A stretch of DNA of 64,000 nucleotides from Xiphophorus maculatus (Eukaryota; Chordata; Actinopteri; Cyprinodontiformes; Poeciliidae). The stretch lies in assembly GCF_002775205.1 (NCBI RefSeq), contig NC_036448.1:2339498-2403497 (forward strand), in the 5' to 3' direction. The translations under genes were made by a program, and so were the position numbers. Position 1 is the first letter of the stretch. Every line of letters begins with the position of its first letter. Positions 1 to 9,200 of this stretch are shown here, one piece after another. The notes under the pieces were generated by a model. That model searched no databases. It was not told the origin of the DNA and worked only from the letters and a program-made list of their open reading frames with translations.

Positions 1-594
1 GTTGCAATGCCATTCTGGCATACCTCGGTCCGGGTGAATCCAGTTGCATCTGACGGTCCGTCGTTCTTTGTTTTGCAGAACCCGTATCCAGCAGAGCACT
101 CCAGTCTCGAGGAAGTCATAGTTGTAGATCTCCCAGGTGCGATTCAGAAGGTCGTCCAGAGTGGAGTCGTTCAATCCGAAGGCTCGGCGCTCCACGTACT
201 TTTTCCCGTTGTCTTTGGCGAACAGCCCGGTTCGGTTCTGGACAGATGTGTCGTTATTCCATGGTACAAAAATAGCCGTGGTGCTTGTATTCCAACAATT
301 GAAGTTAGTGTACTTAGAATGTCCGTAGGTGACTCTTGTATGCGTAAGATACCACGGTCCAACTCCGATGAAGTAGAAGATAGTAGCAAGAACAGCAGCA
401 GCAAACAGCAGGGCAAGAAGCGTTAGCAGCCCTTTCAGGCATAGGGTTTTTCTGGTTATCGTAGTCGTTTTCCGTAGCAAGGGTTCGTTAGAGGTTTCCG
501 AGTCGTCGTCGGTGTCAGTAGAGCTGTCTGAATCCGATGTGACATCCAGGCCATTCGGGTCTGTAGGCTTGCGCCTCATGCCGATAGCATCCAT
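1..594 (-). CDS. env: Env-like glycoprotein, N-terminal 198 codons, continues past window edge
   Basis: An open frame runs from an ATG at 594-592 to the window start with no stop. An in-frame second ATG at 579-577 overlaps the stop of Y. Residues 1-50 are hydrophilic and acidic (Ser/Asp/Thr runs). Residues about 51-76 form one strongly hydrophobic segment rich in Leu and Ala, and what follows carries several N-glycosylation sequons (NTS, NDT, NRT, NDS, NRT) and cysteines. This is a cytosolic tail, signal anchor and ectodomain, resembling the long leader of foamy-virus Env more than a short cleaved signal peptide. The name rests on position and topology. The fusion peptide, furin site and C-terminal anchor are outside the window. 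Confidence 0.75.
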   Translation of the reverse strand, partial: MDAIGMRRKPTDPNGLDVTSDSDSSTDTDDDSETSNEPLLRKTTTITRKTLCLKGLLTLLALLFAAAVLATIFYFIGVGPWYLTHTRVTYGHSKYTNFNCWNTSTTAIFVPWNNDTSVQNRTGLFAKDNGKKYVERRAFGLNDSTLDDLLNRTWEIYNYDFLETGVLCWIRVLQNKERRTVRCNWIHPDRGMPEWHCN

Positions 595-1679
595 CCTGGC
601 CAGATTAGTGCTTCCCTGGGATCCGCTGTATCAGGCGTAGTGCAGATTTTTCTCAGAGAGTTGAAGTGGCCCTGGTTGGCAGGGTTCTTTCCAACCCGTC
701 TGGTGGCCCTTCTCTGCTGCAGGGCTGTATATATGGGAGAGGGGTAGGGTAAATCAGGCTCCAACCCCCTCCACACCCACTTCCAGTGGAACACCCTCCA
801 GTAGTCCGGCCTAGGGAATGGGCCTGGGGCGGTTCCGTTTTTCAGCGCCTGGTCTTGCCAGGATTCGTGTTTGTACCCTATTGGGGCAGGTACTGAGATA
901 TAGGTGTACAATGATTGTCCATGCAGAGTTAGTCTAGTGCGGTACCCCCAGGTTGACGGAGTAAAAATCCTCTGGTGTGGTGGATTGGGGTAGACCCTGT
1001 CTATTTCCAATTTTAATGGAAGCCTGGTGTTATTAAATATATAACATTCAGGATTTATTTCCCTCCTTACTATGGTTTTCGCCATACTTGGTGAAGTGGT
1101 CCAAATCATCATGTCATTAAGTGAAATTTCACAATACAGTCCTTGCAGTGGTTCAAGATAATGGGGACCCCACCTAATCCGTAGTTCGATCCCCCATACC
1201 CTGAGATACACTGTATTAAAAATCCAGGGCAGAGATCTTGGGCACATAGGTGAGATTGATGCAACATTAACCGTGTTGTCGGATCCTCTTCCTTTCCAAG
1301 CGGGCGGTGCGGTAGGGATAAATAAATGTGGCTTCATGGCAGGGGGCGTCGTGTATTCTTCACTTTCCCCCACCTCTTTTACGTTTTGGAAATTGGTGGG
1401 TCGGAGATATATGAGAAACTTGAGAAAATAGGCCTCGGTGAGCGGATTGGAAACAGTGAAATCTTCTCTTGGCATATCTAGTAGAATGGAGGTGGTAGGG
1501 AGTTTTAAAAACGGGCCTCTGTCTGATAGTCCCGATGAGACTCCAACCCCCACTTTGAACAATCTAGTCACAAAACACTGTCTCCCCTTTCGCTTTTTGG
1601 TTTTTTGCTGACCTTCAGACTTGACGACTCGTTTTCCTCCTTCCGGTGCGTCCATCAGTCTTGGCTTGTCTTTCTCCAT
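576..1679 (-). CDS. Retroviral accessory protein Y, unknown function
   Basis: I do not recognise this 367-residue protein. The N-terminus is basic (KKRKGRQ near 28-35). The middle is rich in tryptophan, tyrosine and proline with alternating hydrophobic stretches, suggesting a beta-rich globular fold. A tryptophan cluster (HWKWVW) lies near residue 300, followed by an arginine-rich tail. There is no signal peptide or obvious membrane segment. The start overlaps the end of X by 25 nt in another frame. Its stop TGA (578-576) overlaps an env-frame ATG (579-577) as ATGA. The uninterrupted length and tight packing argue for a selected gene. Alternatively X and Y could be two parts of one structural or regulatory function. 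Confidence 0.7.
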   Translation of the reverse strand: MEKDKPRLMDAPEGGKRVVKSEGQQKTKKRKGRQCFVTRLFKVGVGVSSGLSDRGPFLKLPTTSILLDMPREDFTVSNPLTEAYFLKFLIYLRPTNFQNVKEVGESEEYTTPPAMKPHLFIPTAPPAWKGRGSDNTVNVASISPMCPRSLPWIFNTVYLRVWGIELRIRWGPHYLEPLQGLYCEISLNDMMIWTTSPSMAKTIVRREINPECYIFNNTRLPLKLEIDRVYPNPPHQRIFTPSTWGYRTRLTLHGQSLYTYISVPAPIGYKHESWQDQALKNGTAPGPFPRPDYWRVFHWKWVWRGLEPDLPYPSPIYTALQQRRATRRVGKNPANQGHFNSLRKICTTPDTADPREALIWPGWMLSA

Positions 1680-3022
1680 GGAAATGCTGAGGCAAGCTTC
1701 TGCCAGGCGTGAGTTTTGGGTTTCTTCTTGGGAGGCTCCGGCTCCGTACTGGACACGGTGGCGTGAGTCTGCTCGTCTGGTACCACTTTGATGGCTGCTC
1801 CGACTGAGTAGATCCCTTTATAGGGAACGGTGATCATGCGCACTGACAGCTGGACCCGACAGGAGGTGCTAGGATCAGAGGGCGTACTCGCCCTGTGAGC
1901 CACTCCTCCTGGGTGTTGCAAAACTCCATCCCGAAACTGGGATTCCGCTGTCACCCAGTACAGGCAAGACTTCTCCTTTGGTCTCACCGCATTGCTGCCC
2001 CATCCTTCCACCTCTGTGGTGTAGTAATACATATCCGAGCTGCGCACCCCATCTTCTCTTGGTACATCCGGCAGATCCACTATGGGTATCGTGCAGTCAT
2101 TGATGACCTCCAAAATTAGATGTGCCCAGGTGGTTAGTTCCCAGGGGCCTGTCCACCCACCATTAACGGCTTGCTCTCGGGCGTCATCTGGGAGTGCACT
2201 TAGCTCCTCAGCTGATGGTTGGTATGCGTGAGGCCGATGTACCCGGAAGACCACCGGAGAGTGGTTGGCATTCAATGGTGGACATGACAGGGATGCTCTA
2301 GCAGCGTCATATGGCCAGGCGGCTTGAACAGAATCCCACAGGACATCATGGGGCCCTTCTTCCCTCTTCCACACCCATGGGTCCAATTCCTCTGGAGTGT
2401 TCGGAGGGGCGGAAGGTCCTGGTAATATTATCGGTATGGAGCTCCCATAGTTCGGCTGCACTTGCCCATAGGTTCTGTAATATCGCAGCGAGCTGTAAAA
2501 TCTTGTCACTTGCCACCCTTCAGCTGCGCCTGTCAATGTTACCTCTCCACTCTTTAGCTGTTCCTCGCACACAGGGCAGTGGTGTAGCTCATCTCCGTCC
2601 CACGTGCAATAACAAGTTCTTGGTTTTTCCTGGAGCCACCCCCATTGGGTTTCCAACTTAAGTCGGGGCAGGTAACCCACTCGGCAGTTCCCACAGACTG
2701 TATTGTTCAATACCGTGACTGGGGAGACGCGAAGGTGTTGTAGCATCTCTGCGGTAGCCTCCTGGTGTCTTGGCTTCTCACGGCCCGGTCTTTCCCAGAT
2801 AATGGGAAGATGGTGGTCGGCTAAACAAACCGGGCAGCCGCTTTTAGCTTTCCTCCAAACCAGCATCTCTCTGTCTTCCGACAGGACTCCATTTTTGGCC
2901 CAATCCAATTTCTTCAGGGCTCGTCCTGCCCAAATCCCTGAAGGTGTTCTTCTAATTACAACCACCCCTTTCACGGTGGCCAGTCCGAGATAGGGTGGAA
3001 TGGTACATGATTCACTGGCCAT
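1655..3022 (-). CDS. Retroviral accessory protein X, cysteine-rich with basic C-terminus
   Basis: I do not recognise this 455-residue protein. It starts 21 nt after the pol stop and its end overlaps the next ORF by 25 nt. The N-terminal third has paired cysteines: CPVC (63-66) followed by H70-H71, CGNC (110-113), CYC (137-139), and HHCPVC (147-152). This spacing suggests zinc binding, possibly RING- or treble-clef-like. The C-terminus has PPKKKPKT (from residue 430), a nuclear-localisation-type basic cluster. A position between pol and env is that of lentiviral vif/vpr genes; spumavirus accessory genes follow env. Transactivation or counter-defence are possible roles but nothing shows either. 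It is probably expressed from a spliced message. Confidence 0.75.
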   Translation of the reverse strand: MASESCTIPPYLGLATVKGVVVIRRTPSGIWAGRALKKLDWAKNGVLSEDREMLVWRKAKSGCPVCLADHHLPIIWERPGREKPRHQEATAEMLQHLRVSPVTVLNNTVCGNCRVGYLPRLKLETQWGWLQEKPRTCYCTWDGDELHHCPVCEEQLKSGEVTLTGAAEGWQVTRFYSSLRYYRTYGQVQPNYGSSIPIILPGPSAPPNTPEELDPWVWKREEGPHDVLWDSVQAAWPYDAARASLSCPPLNANHSPVVFRVHRPHAYQPSAEELSALPDDAREQAVNGGWTGPWELTTWAHLILEVINDCTIPIVDLPDVPREDGVRSSDMYYYTTEVEGWGSNAVRPKEKSCLYWVTAESQFRDGVLQHPGGVAHRASTPSDPSTSCRVQLSVRMITVPYKGIYSVGAAIKVVPDEQTHATVSSTEPEPPKKKPKTHAWQKLASAFPWRKTSQD

Positions 3023-3043
3023 TTCACCGGCTTCTGTTTCGCT

Positions 3044-6000
3044 TTAGTCAGGAACCGGCTTGAGCTGCTCGACTCCTTGGATCCCTTTTCTTTCCAGCAA
3101 TACTGTGTTCCTATCCAGTACTCTCTTGACGATGTCAGTTGTCTCAAACTTGGGTTTTACTGCTGCATGTACAGGTTGTTCTCTTGCTTTGACCCACACG
3201 CGCTGTCCCTCTCGGAATGGCACTCTGGGCGTCAGCTTCTCCTTTTTGTCGCTGGAGCCCCGCCCCACTTCCTTCGTGGTGAACGGCCGTTGGTTGAGTT
3301 CCATCGCAGGGGCGGGTCTTTCGGCTCTGCTTCTGTCGTTCAGGGCCTGCCCTATTTCCACCGCTTGGGTGCTCCAACTGTTGGTGTTAGCATTTTTAGC
3401 TATCCAGCTCTTCACTAACCCTATGGCTCGTTCCACCACTCCGTTAGCTTGTGGGGTGTAGGGTGGCGAGTAAACTCGCATTACTCCATACTTCTGACAC
3501 CACTGGTCAACCTGTGAATTACGGAAATGAGTCCCATTGTCCGTGCGCAGCTCTTTCGGGATTCCCAGGGCACTGCATACTTGTTCCAGCATGCCGACAA
3601 CGCTATTGCCGTTTGCTTTCCTGGCTGCTTTTGTAGTTACAAACCCCGACATAGAATCCACCAGCACTAAGAGGTACTTCTCACCTCTCCTTCCTGTTAT
3701 CCCCATGGGTCCTGCAACATCCATGCAGACTGAGCCCCAGGGGACCGTGCTTTTGATGGACAACCCATCCATCCGCTGCCCTCGGCGACCTGCGTTGTAT
3801 TGACCACACACTTCACAGTCCCTTAGCACGCGTTGGACTTGTTTCACTGGGATCCAAAGGTCTTGCTCCTCCAGTTCCTTACGGGTAGGTCGCACGCCTG
3901 CATGTCCAAGGGCCTCATGCACGCTCCGCACGACCTCGACCACGTATTCTTCTGGGACCTCCCGTCCTTTGGGAGTTCTGTCCCACTTCTCGGTACCGAC
4001 AAAGACGATCTTCCTTTGTTGGACATAACAGTCCACTTCATCATTCCCACGCCAATGAGCTCCCTCATGCGTGTGTGCTCTTTGGTGCTGCACTTCTATT
4101 TCCAACTGCAGCTTCAGCTCAGCAATCTTTTTCCACAAATCTTTGTGTGCCACTGGCTTGCCCTTTGCTGTCTCGAAACCATTTTCTTCCCAAATGGCCA
4201 AGTCCTCTCTGAGAGCCTGAGCGCAGTAGTAACTGTCGGTTACTAACCTGGCACTTTTGATTTTCCTTTTCACCAGCTCCAGCAATCCTTCCAGTACTGC
4301 CGTCACTTCTCCGGCTTGAGCACTACCCGGGGCCTTTCCTTTCTGGCGGCATTTCTCTTTGCCGTCCTGCTTCAGAATAAATCCCCAGTATGCCGACTGG
4401 TCGGACCCCTTTCTGGATCCATCGGTGTAGATTGTCCATTCCGGTTGTCCTGGCTTCTCAAGTGTTTCTTGTGGTTTTTTCTTACTGGTAGGTTGTGCTG
4501 GCCCAATTTCAAGCTCCGGGTCCAGCAAGATGTCCTCCCATCTTCCCCACCGAGTATTGGTTGCTTTAGTACTTTCCACAGTCCCTTTTCTTAGGTACTT
4601 GTGAACTTGGCTTTGTGTGATGACTTTAACTGGTTGTCCTTGTGCTAAATCTTTCAGCACACCCCAATAGCGGGCTAACACCGCTAGCTCTTTCTCTTCC
4701 TGCGGGTATTTCTTTTCAACAGAAGTTAGGGTGTAACTCCACAGGGTAACTAAGCCTCCATTTTCGTTACTCACTTTGATCATGGCATCGTCATTCTCGC
4801 AGCTGATCTCTGCCACCAGTCTTTCTGACAAACTCCTTGGCTCCAATCTCACAGCTGCTTGAATGGCCCTTCTCAGTTCCTCTAGGTTCTGTTGATTGGC
4901 TGCTGTCCAAACCCAGGGTCTTTTTCCGTCTTTCTCGTCGTCCTCACTTTTCCTCAGGCAGTGGTACAAAGGTTTGGCATATTTCTGATAGTTGGGTACA
5001 TGGTCTCTGACATAGTTGCACAGTCCCAATATTTTCTGCAAGTCATTTTCTGACTGTGGTGGTTGAATGTTCGTCAGCTTTTCTCTGTACCCATCCGAGA
5101 GTCCCAAGTCCGACGTAACTTGGAAACCCAGATAGTTCACTTGGAACTGTCCAAATTGACATTTCTTGAGGTTTAGCTTCAAACCTGCCTTAGTGAGATT
5201 TTCAACCACTTTTTGTAGCCTCTCTAGGTGTTCTTCTTCTGTGTCATCAGCAATAAAAACATCATCAATGTACACAGTAGCACCTACGTCCCCCAGTACT
5301 TCCATCACTGCTGACTGGAACACGTTTGGGGAGTTCTTGTACCCCTGGGGTAACCTTTGCCACACATAGCTCTTGCCTTTGTGGGTGAATGCAGTTTTAC
5401 CTTGCGACTGTCTGGCGAGGCGTAGAGAGAAAAATCCATTGGCTAGGTCGATGCATGACTTGAACTTCTTGACTCGAAGAGTTTTCAACGCTCCTTGTGG
5501 ATTAATTAAACTGGCTCGGTTTGCTATTGTTCTCCGATTCAGGGCTTTGAAGTTGATAACTGGCCTCCAACCCCCTCCAGCCGATTCAGGTTTCTTCACC
5601 GCCTGGATGGGGCTGTTGGTGATCGGGTTGAGCTCCTCTCTGATGATCTCTAGGGCGCCCAGTTCCTTCACGATCTTGTCCATCTCCTCGACTGCTCCTG
5701 GGTTCAACGGGTACTGCCGAACAGGTGGATGAACCCCACCTTCGATGTGATGAACAAACTTTGGGCCCAAATCTCCACAATCGTTCTTGAACCGTGCTAC
5801 CTGTGCTGTAGCGATGATTTTACGTAGCTTCTCTTTCCCAGCCGGGGAGAAGTCACTCTCTTCAAGTTTCTGTTCTGTCACCGTTGGTATGTCGACCGGT
5901 TTGTACCAGTCTTGCTTTTCTGACCCTGCTTGAGTCGGGCCAACTTTCACCAATCTTGCTTTCAAACTTGTCAGCCTTCGCTCCAGTCGGCGATGTGTGC

Positions 6001-6274
6001 CTTTCTTTTTACTGAGTTCGTCTAAGTCTTTTACTGTGAGGAGATTGTAGGGACCTTTCACCCACACTACTCCTTTCCAGGTTCCATATGGCATTTCTTC
6101 TATTTTCCCATTAGCAAACTGAACCTTCAGGTGTCCTGCTGTTTTTAGGTCTTTGCGGGTCATCGACACCTCCGCTCCGGTGTCCACTAGGTAGGGCACT
6201 CCTTCCACTTTAGCGTAGATTTCGTCCCCCTCCCAGTAGGCATTTTCTAAAATGACCCGCGACCTGGACGCCAT
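3044..6274 (-). CDS. pol: Retroviral Pol: protease, reverse transcriptase, RNase H, integrase
   Basis: The protein has 1076 residues. Aspartic protease has DTG at 31-33. Reverse transcriptase has catalytic D276 in IDLANGFF, LPQG at 308-311 and YIDD at 335-338. A degenerate RNase H-like connection (about 455-600, with the TRWGRWEDILLDPE block) precedes the active RNase H, which has D618 (TDGS), E656 and D680. This dual arrangement is typical of true retroviruses. Integrase has the HHCC zinc site H786, H791, C820, C823 and the D852, D912, E948 triad with 35 residues between the last two. No dUTPase is seen. The protease starts right at the N-terminus, so there is no separate pro frame. The ATG shares its first base with the last base of the gag stop; pol is in the -1 frame relative to gag. 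Every catalytic residue I looked for is present. Confidence 0.97.
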   Translation of the reverse strand: MASRSRVILENAYWEGDEIYAKVEGVPYLVDTGAEVSMTRKDLKTAGHLKVQFANGKIEEMPYGTWKGVVWVKGPYNLLTVKDLDELSKKKGTHRRLERRLTSLKARLVKVGPTQAGSEKQDWYKPVDIPTVTEQKLEESDFSPAGKEKLRKIIATAQVARFKNDCGDLGPKFVHHIEGGVHPPVRQYPLNPGAVEEMDKIVKELGALEIIREELNPITNSPIQAVKKPESAGGGWRPVINFKALNRRTIANRASLINPQGALKTLRVKKFKSCIDLANGFFSLRLARQSQGKTAFTHKGKSYVWQRLPQGYKNSPNVFQSAVMEVLGDVGATVYIDDVFIADDTEEEHLERLQKVVENLTKAGLKLNLKKCQFGQFQVNYLGFQVTSDLGLSDGYREKLTNIQPPQSENDLQKILGLCNYVRDHVPNYQKYAKPLYHCLRKSEDDEKDGKRPWVWTAANQQNLEELRRAIQAAVRLEPRSLSERLVAEISCENDDAMIKVSNENGGLVTLWSYTLTSVEKKYPQEEKELAVLARYWGVLKDLAQGQPVKVITQSQVHKYLRKGTVESTKATNTRWGRWEDILLDPELEIGPAQPTSKKKPQETLEKPGQPEWTIYTDGSRKGSDQSAYWGFILKQDGKEKCRQKGKAPGSAQAGEVTAVLEGLLELVKRKIKSARLVTDSYYCAQALREDLAIWEENGFETAKGKPVAHKDLWKKIAELKLQLEIEVQHQRAHTHEGAHWRGNDEVDCYVQQRKIVFVGTEKWDRTPKGREVPEEYVVEVVRSVHEALGHAGVRPTRKELEEQDLWIPVKQVQRVLRDCEVCGQYNAGRRGQRMDGLSIKSTVPWGSVCMDVAGPMGITGRRGEKYLLVLVDSMSGFVTTKAARKANGNSVVGMLEQVCSALGIPKELRTDNGTHFRNSQVDQWCQKYGVMRVYSPPYTPQANGVVERAIGLVKSWIAKNANTNSWSTQAVEIGQALNDRSRAERPAPAMELNQRPFTTKEVGRGSSDKKEKLTPRVPFREGQRVWVKAREQPVHAAVKPKFETTDIVKRVLDRNTVLLERKGIQGVEQLKPVPD

Positions 6275-9200
6275 TACTTTGGTGACCCTCCGGCCCCGGC
6301 TTTACGGGACTCACGGAGGGCCGTCCTCTCTTCTGGGCTCAATTTCCTATACTCCTCATCTGTCAGGAACTGACCTTTTCCTGGCTGGTTTGATGAAGCC
6401 GGAGGGTTGGTCGGTTTCCCTTGTGGTCCTGGTGGTTTCTGCTGGAACGGCCGGTTCCGGAAGTTGGATGGCGGTGCTCCTTGTTGAAACGGTCTGCTCT
6501 GGAAGTTGGATGGCGGTGCTCCTTGCTGGAACGGTCTACCCTGGAAGTTGGATGGTTGTCTGATGTTAACCCTTCCAGGTGGCTTTGCCGGTTGGCTAGC
6601 CTCCTTCTTCCTTTTGTCCTCGTAGTACTGTTGTTCCAGGTCGAATCCTTGCACTGCTACATCCATCTGAGCGACTGTTGTGCTTCTCACTGGCAACTTC
6701 ACGAACACGATCTCTCCTCTGCGTCCTTTTGTCACCTCACGCAGTACTTTCACATATCTCGCAGGGGAAACGGTCTGCTTAAGTGTGTGCCAAAGCGGTT
6801 CCAACCGGCTTCCCTTGTCCAGCCGTCCTCTGGCTCTCTTCACCTGGGACTCTTCATCATCCATGTCCTCCAACACCAGCCTTTCATAGTTGCTCTGTGC
6901 TGAATCTGTTCCAACCATCGGGTCCGAGGTCACGCTGGTCAGCCACAACTTTTTGGCTCCCTCGTGGTTGGTGGTAGACAACACGGTTGGCCAAACATCT
7001 TTCAGATACTCCTCATTGTTTTCGTCTGCGTTTTTACTCCTAATTACCAGCCTTAGATTCTTCAACTCGGCGTAAGCATCCTGTCCCGTATTAGCGGCAG
7101 GTAGCTGAGCCAACGCCCCTAGTGGCCTCACCGGGATCTGTGGTCCTGGCTCCGAAGACGTCGCCTGGGGTTCCTCCTCATCAGCCGACACTTCGTCCAG
7201 CTTCTGTCGAGCCTCCCTGGAGTATTTGAAGGCAGCTTTCTTCAGTCGTCGCAGCATCACATCATACATAATTCCAATGTAGGCATTCCTGAAGTTGGTA
7301 GTCAGGGAATAGTGTGCTGTCAGAGTGGAGCAGGATGGTGTCATCAGGATGTTAGCCCATTCTCCGATTGTTGCTTCCACCTCGAGCTGCACCCGGTCTC
7401 CCAATCTGCTGGCCCATCCTGCCGGGATCTGGTACTCGGTTTGGCCGACTTCTGGTACATACGTACGCCGTCCGTCCTTAGCCTGCACGGGACCCCAGGT
7501 CACGTCTCTTGCCAGTCTCTCAGAAGATCCTTCGATGTCAAAGGTTTCTATTTCTTTCTTCTTACCCCGATGCTGTCCTGTTCGGAGTGTCTTATGCTCG
7601 GCCGGTAGTTGCCTTGGGTCGGAGAAGACGCTGCCGTGATCGCTCTCCTCTTCTTCTTCTCCAGGATGTTCGATCTCCGGTTGCTCCTCTTCGTCCTCCG
7701 AGTCGCTGATGTCTTCATGCTGCTGTTGTCGAAGAGGTTCTCTCCTGGGGGAGTTCAGCGGTCGAATCTTAGCTGGTTTCATCGGTCCTTCTTCTTTCGG
7801 GACCGTCGGCTGCTCATTCTTGACTTTTCCCGCATTGGGTTTTTTCAGTTCACTGCGGCTCTCTTCAAACGAGAACTCCTTAACGTACCTTGCTGCAGAG
7901 AACCCTGGTTCAACAGGTGCCTCCTTTATCTTTATCCTGGGTGGCTGCACGGCCTTGGCTTTTCCTATCTGGGTGGTGTTTAAAACCTCACTTTGGGGAA
8001 TTTTTAAGGGATATTTCTTGATTTCTTGCGATGGATGGCTAATGCGGCATTGCTCCTCCATCTCAGCTGCCAATTTCACCCCTTGCTCAGTGCGGAGTCG
8101 ATGCAGACGGGGGTCAACCACCACCACCACTTCTTTGAACACAAAGAAATGACTGTTGGTCTTGGCTATATTCACCACTCCGTTCTCCGCTATTGATCTG
8201 GCGGTGTCCCTTGGCAGATCCGGCGATCTCAGTCCCTGTACACTCACTATGACTCTTCTCATGCATTCGTTGCTGGCCGCCGCTAAGCCCCGCTCGAGTC
8301 CATGCCACATCTTCTTCCGATATTCCTCCAAACTCTCTCCTTTTCGGTAGACGTCAATCGGGACTAGGATTACAGCACCATAAGGGAGACTATAGCCGTT
8401 CATCAAGACTACTTCTCCCCTTGTCTTTGGGCTACAGGTGGCTTCTAGCAATTTTGAATCCGCTTGGTAATATTGCCCTGCTTGGTCCTCAAGGCTGCGT
8501 CTGAACTTTCGATTGTGGATCTTGTATCTGTCATTGGTGAACACAATCAGTCCGTCACCCTCAAGATCCCATATTCTTCCAATAACCTGATAAATCCGGA
8601 GGCCGGTCTGCAGTCTAAAGTTGCTGGCCCCCGGTGGTATTTCGGCTAATTCTCGGGCCATCCTCCAGGTGTCCGATTTCTGAGTCTTCTTCTTAGGGCG
8701 ACCGGGGTCCCGCTGCTCCTCGTCCGATTCCTCCCTGTCCTCGTCGGAACTGCTGGCCGCTGGGGTCTCCGTAGGTGGTAGTGGATGCCTCCTCTCCGTG
8801 CTGTGGGCTCGGGGATGAAACCCGGGCTCCAGACCTCGTCGCAGGGACCAGTCCCTGGCCGCTTGCTCCAACTGCTCCTCAGTGAGGCCGCCGACGAGCG
8901 CTTCCTCGGGGTCTTCCTCATTGGCTGGTGCAGGTGGGATGTCCTCGTTCCGCGATGGACCTGGTGGAGCTGAGGGACCTCCATCGCTGTCGTCGCTGCT
9001 GTCACCGCCGGCGTTGTCGTCGCTGCCGCCCGTCAGGTCTATCAGATACCTCGGAGGTTGCTTCGTCTGGCGAGTCGGTGTCGTGGTTCTGCTGGGCAGT
9101 CGGGACGGAGGCTCAGCCACCTCCGACCCTGCCTCTTCGAGGGCTCGCTCCTTTTCCTTGCCCTCTTTGTAGGTTGAAAGTCTCTGCATGGCCTCAGCGT

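Noticed and set aside
576-3022. X and Y as two broken halves of env
   Set aside because: Each has its own ATG and stop with tight overlaps, neither has a signal sequence or transmembrane segment, and a separate glycoprotein frame starts at 594.
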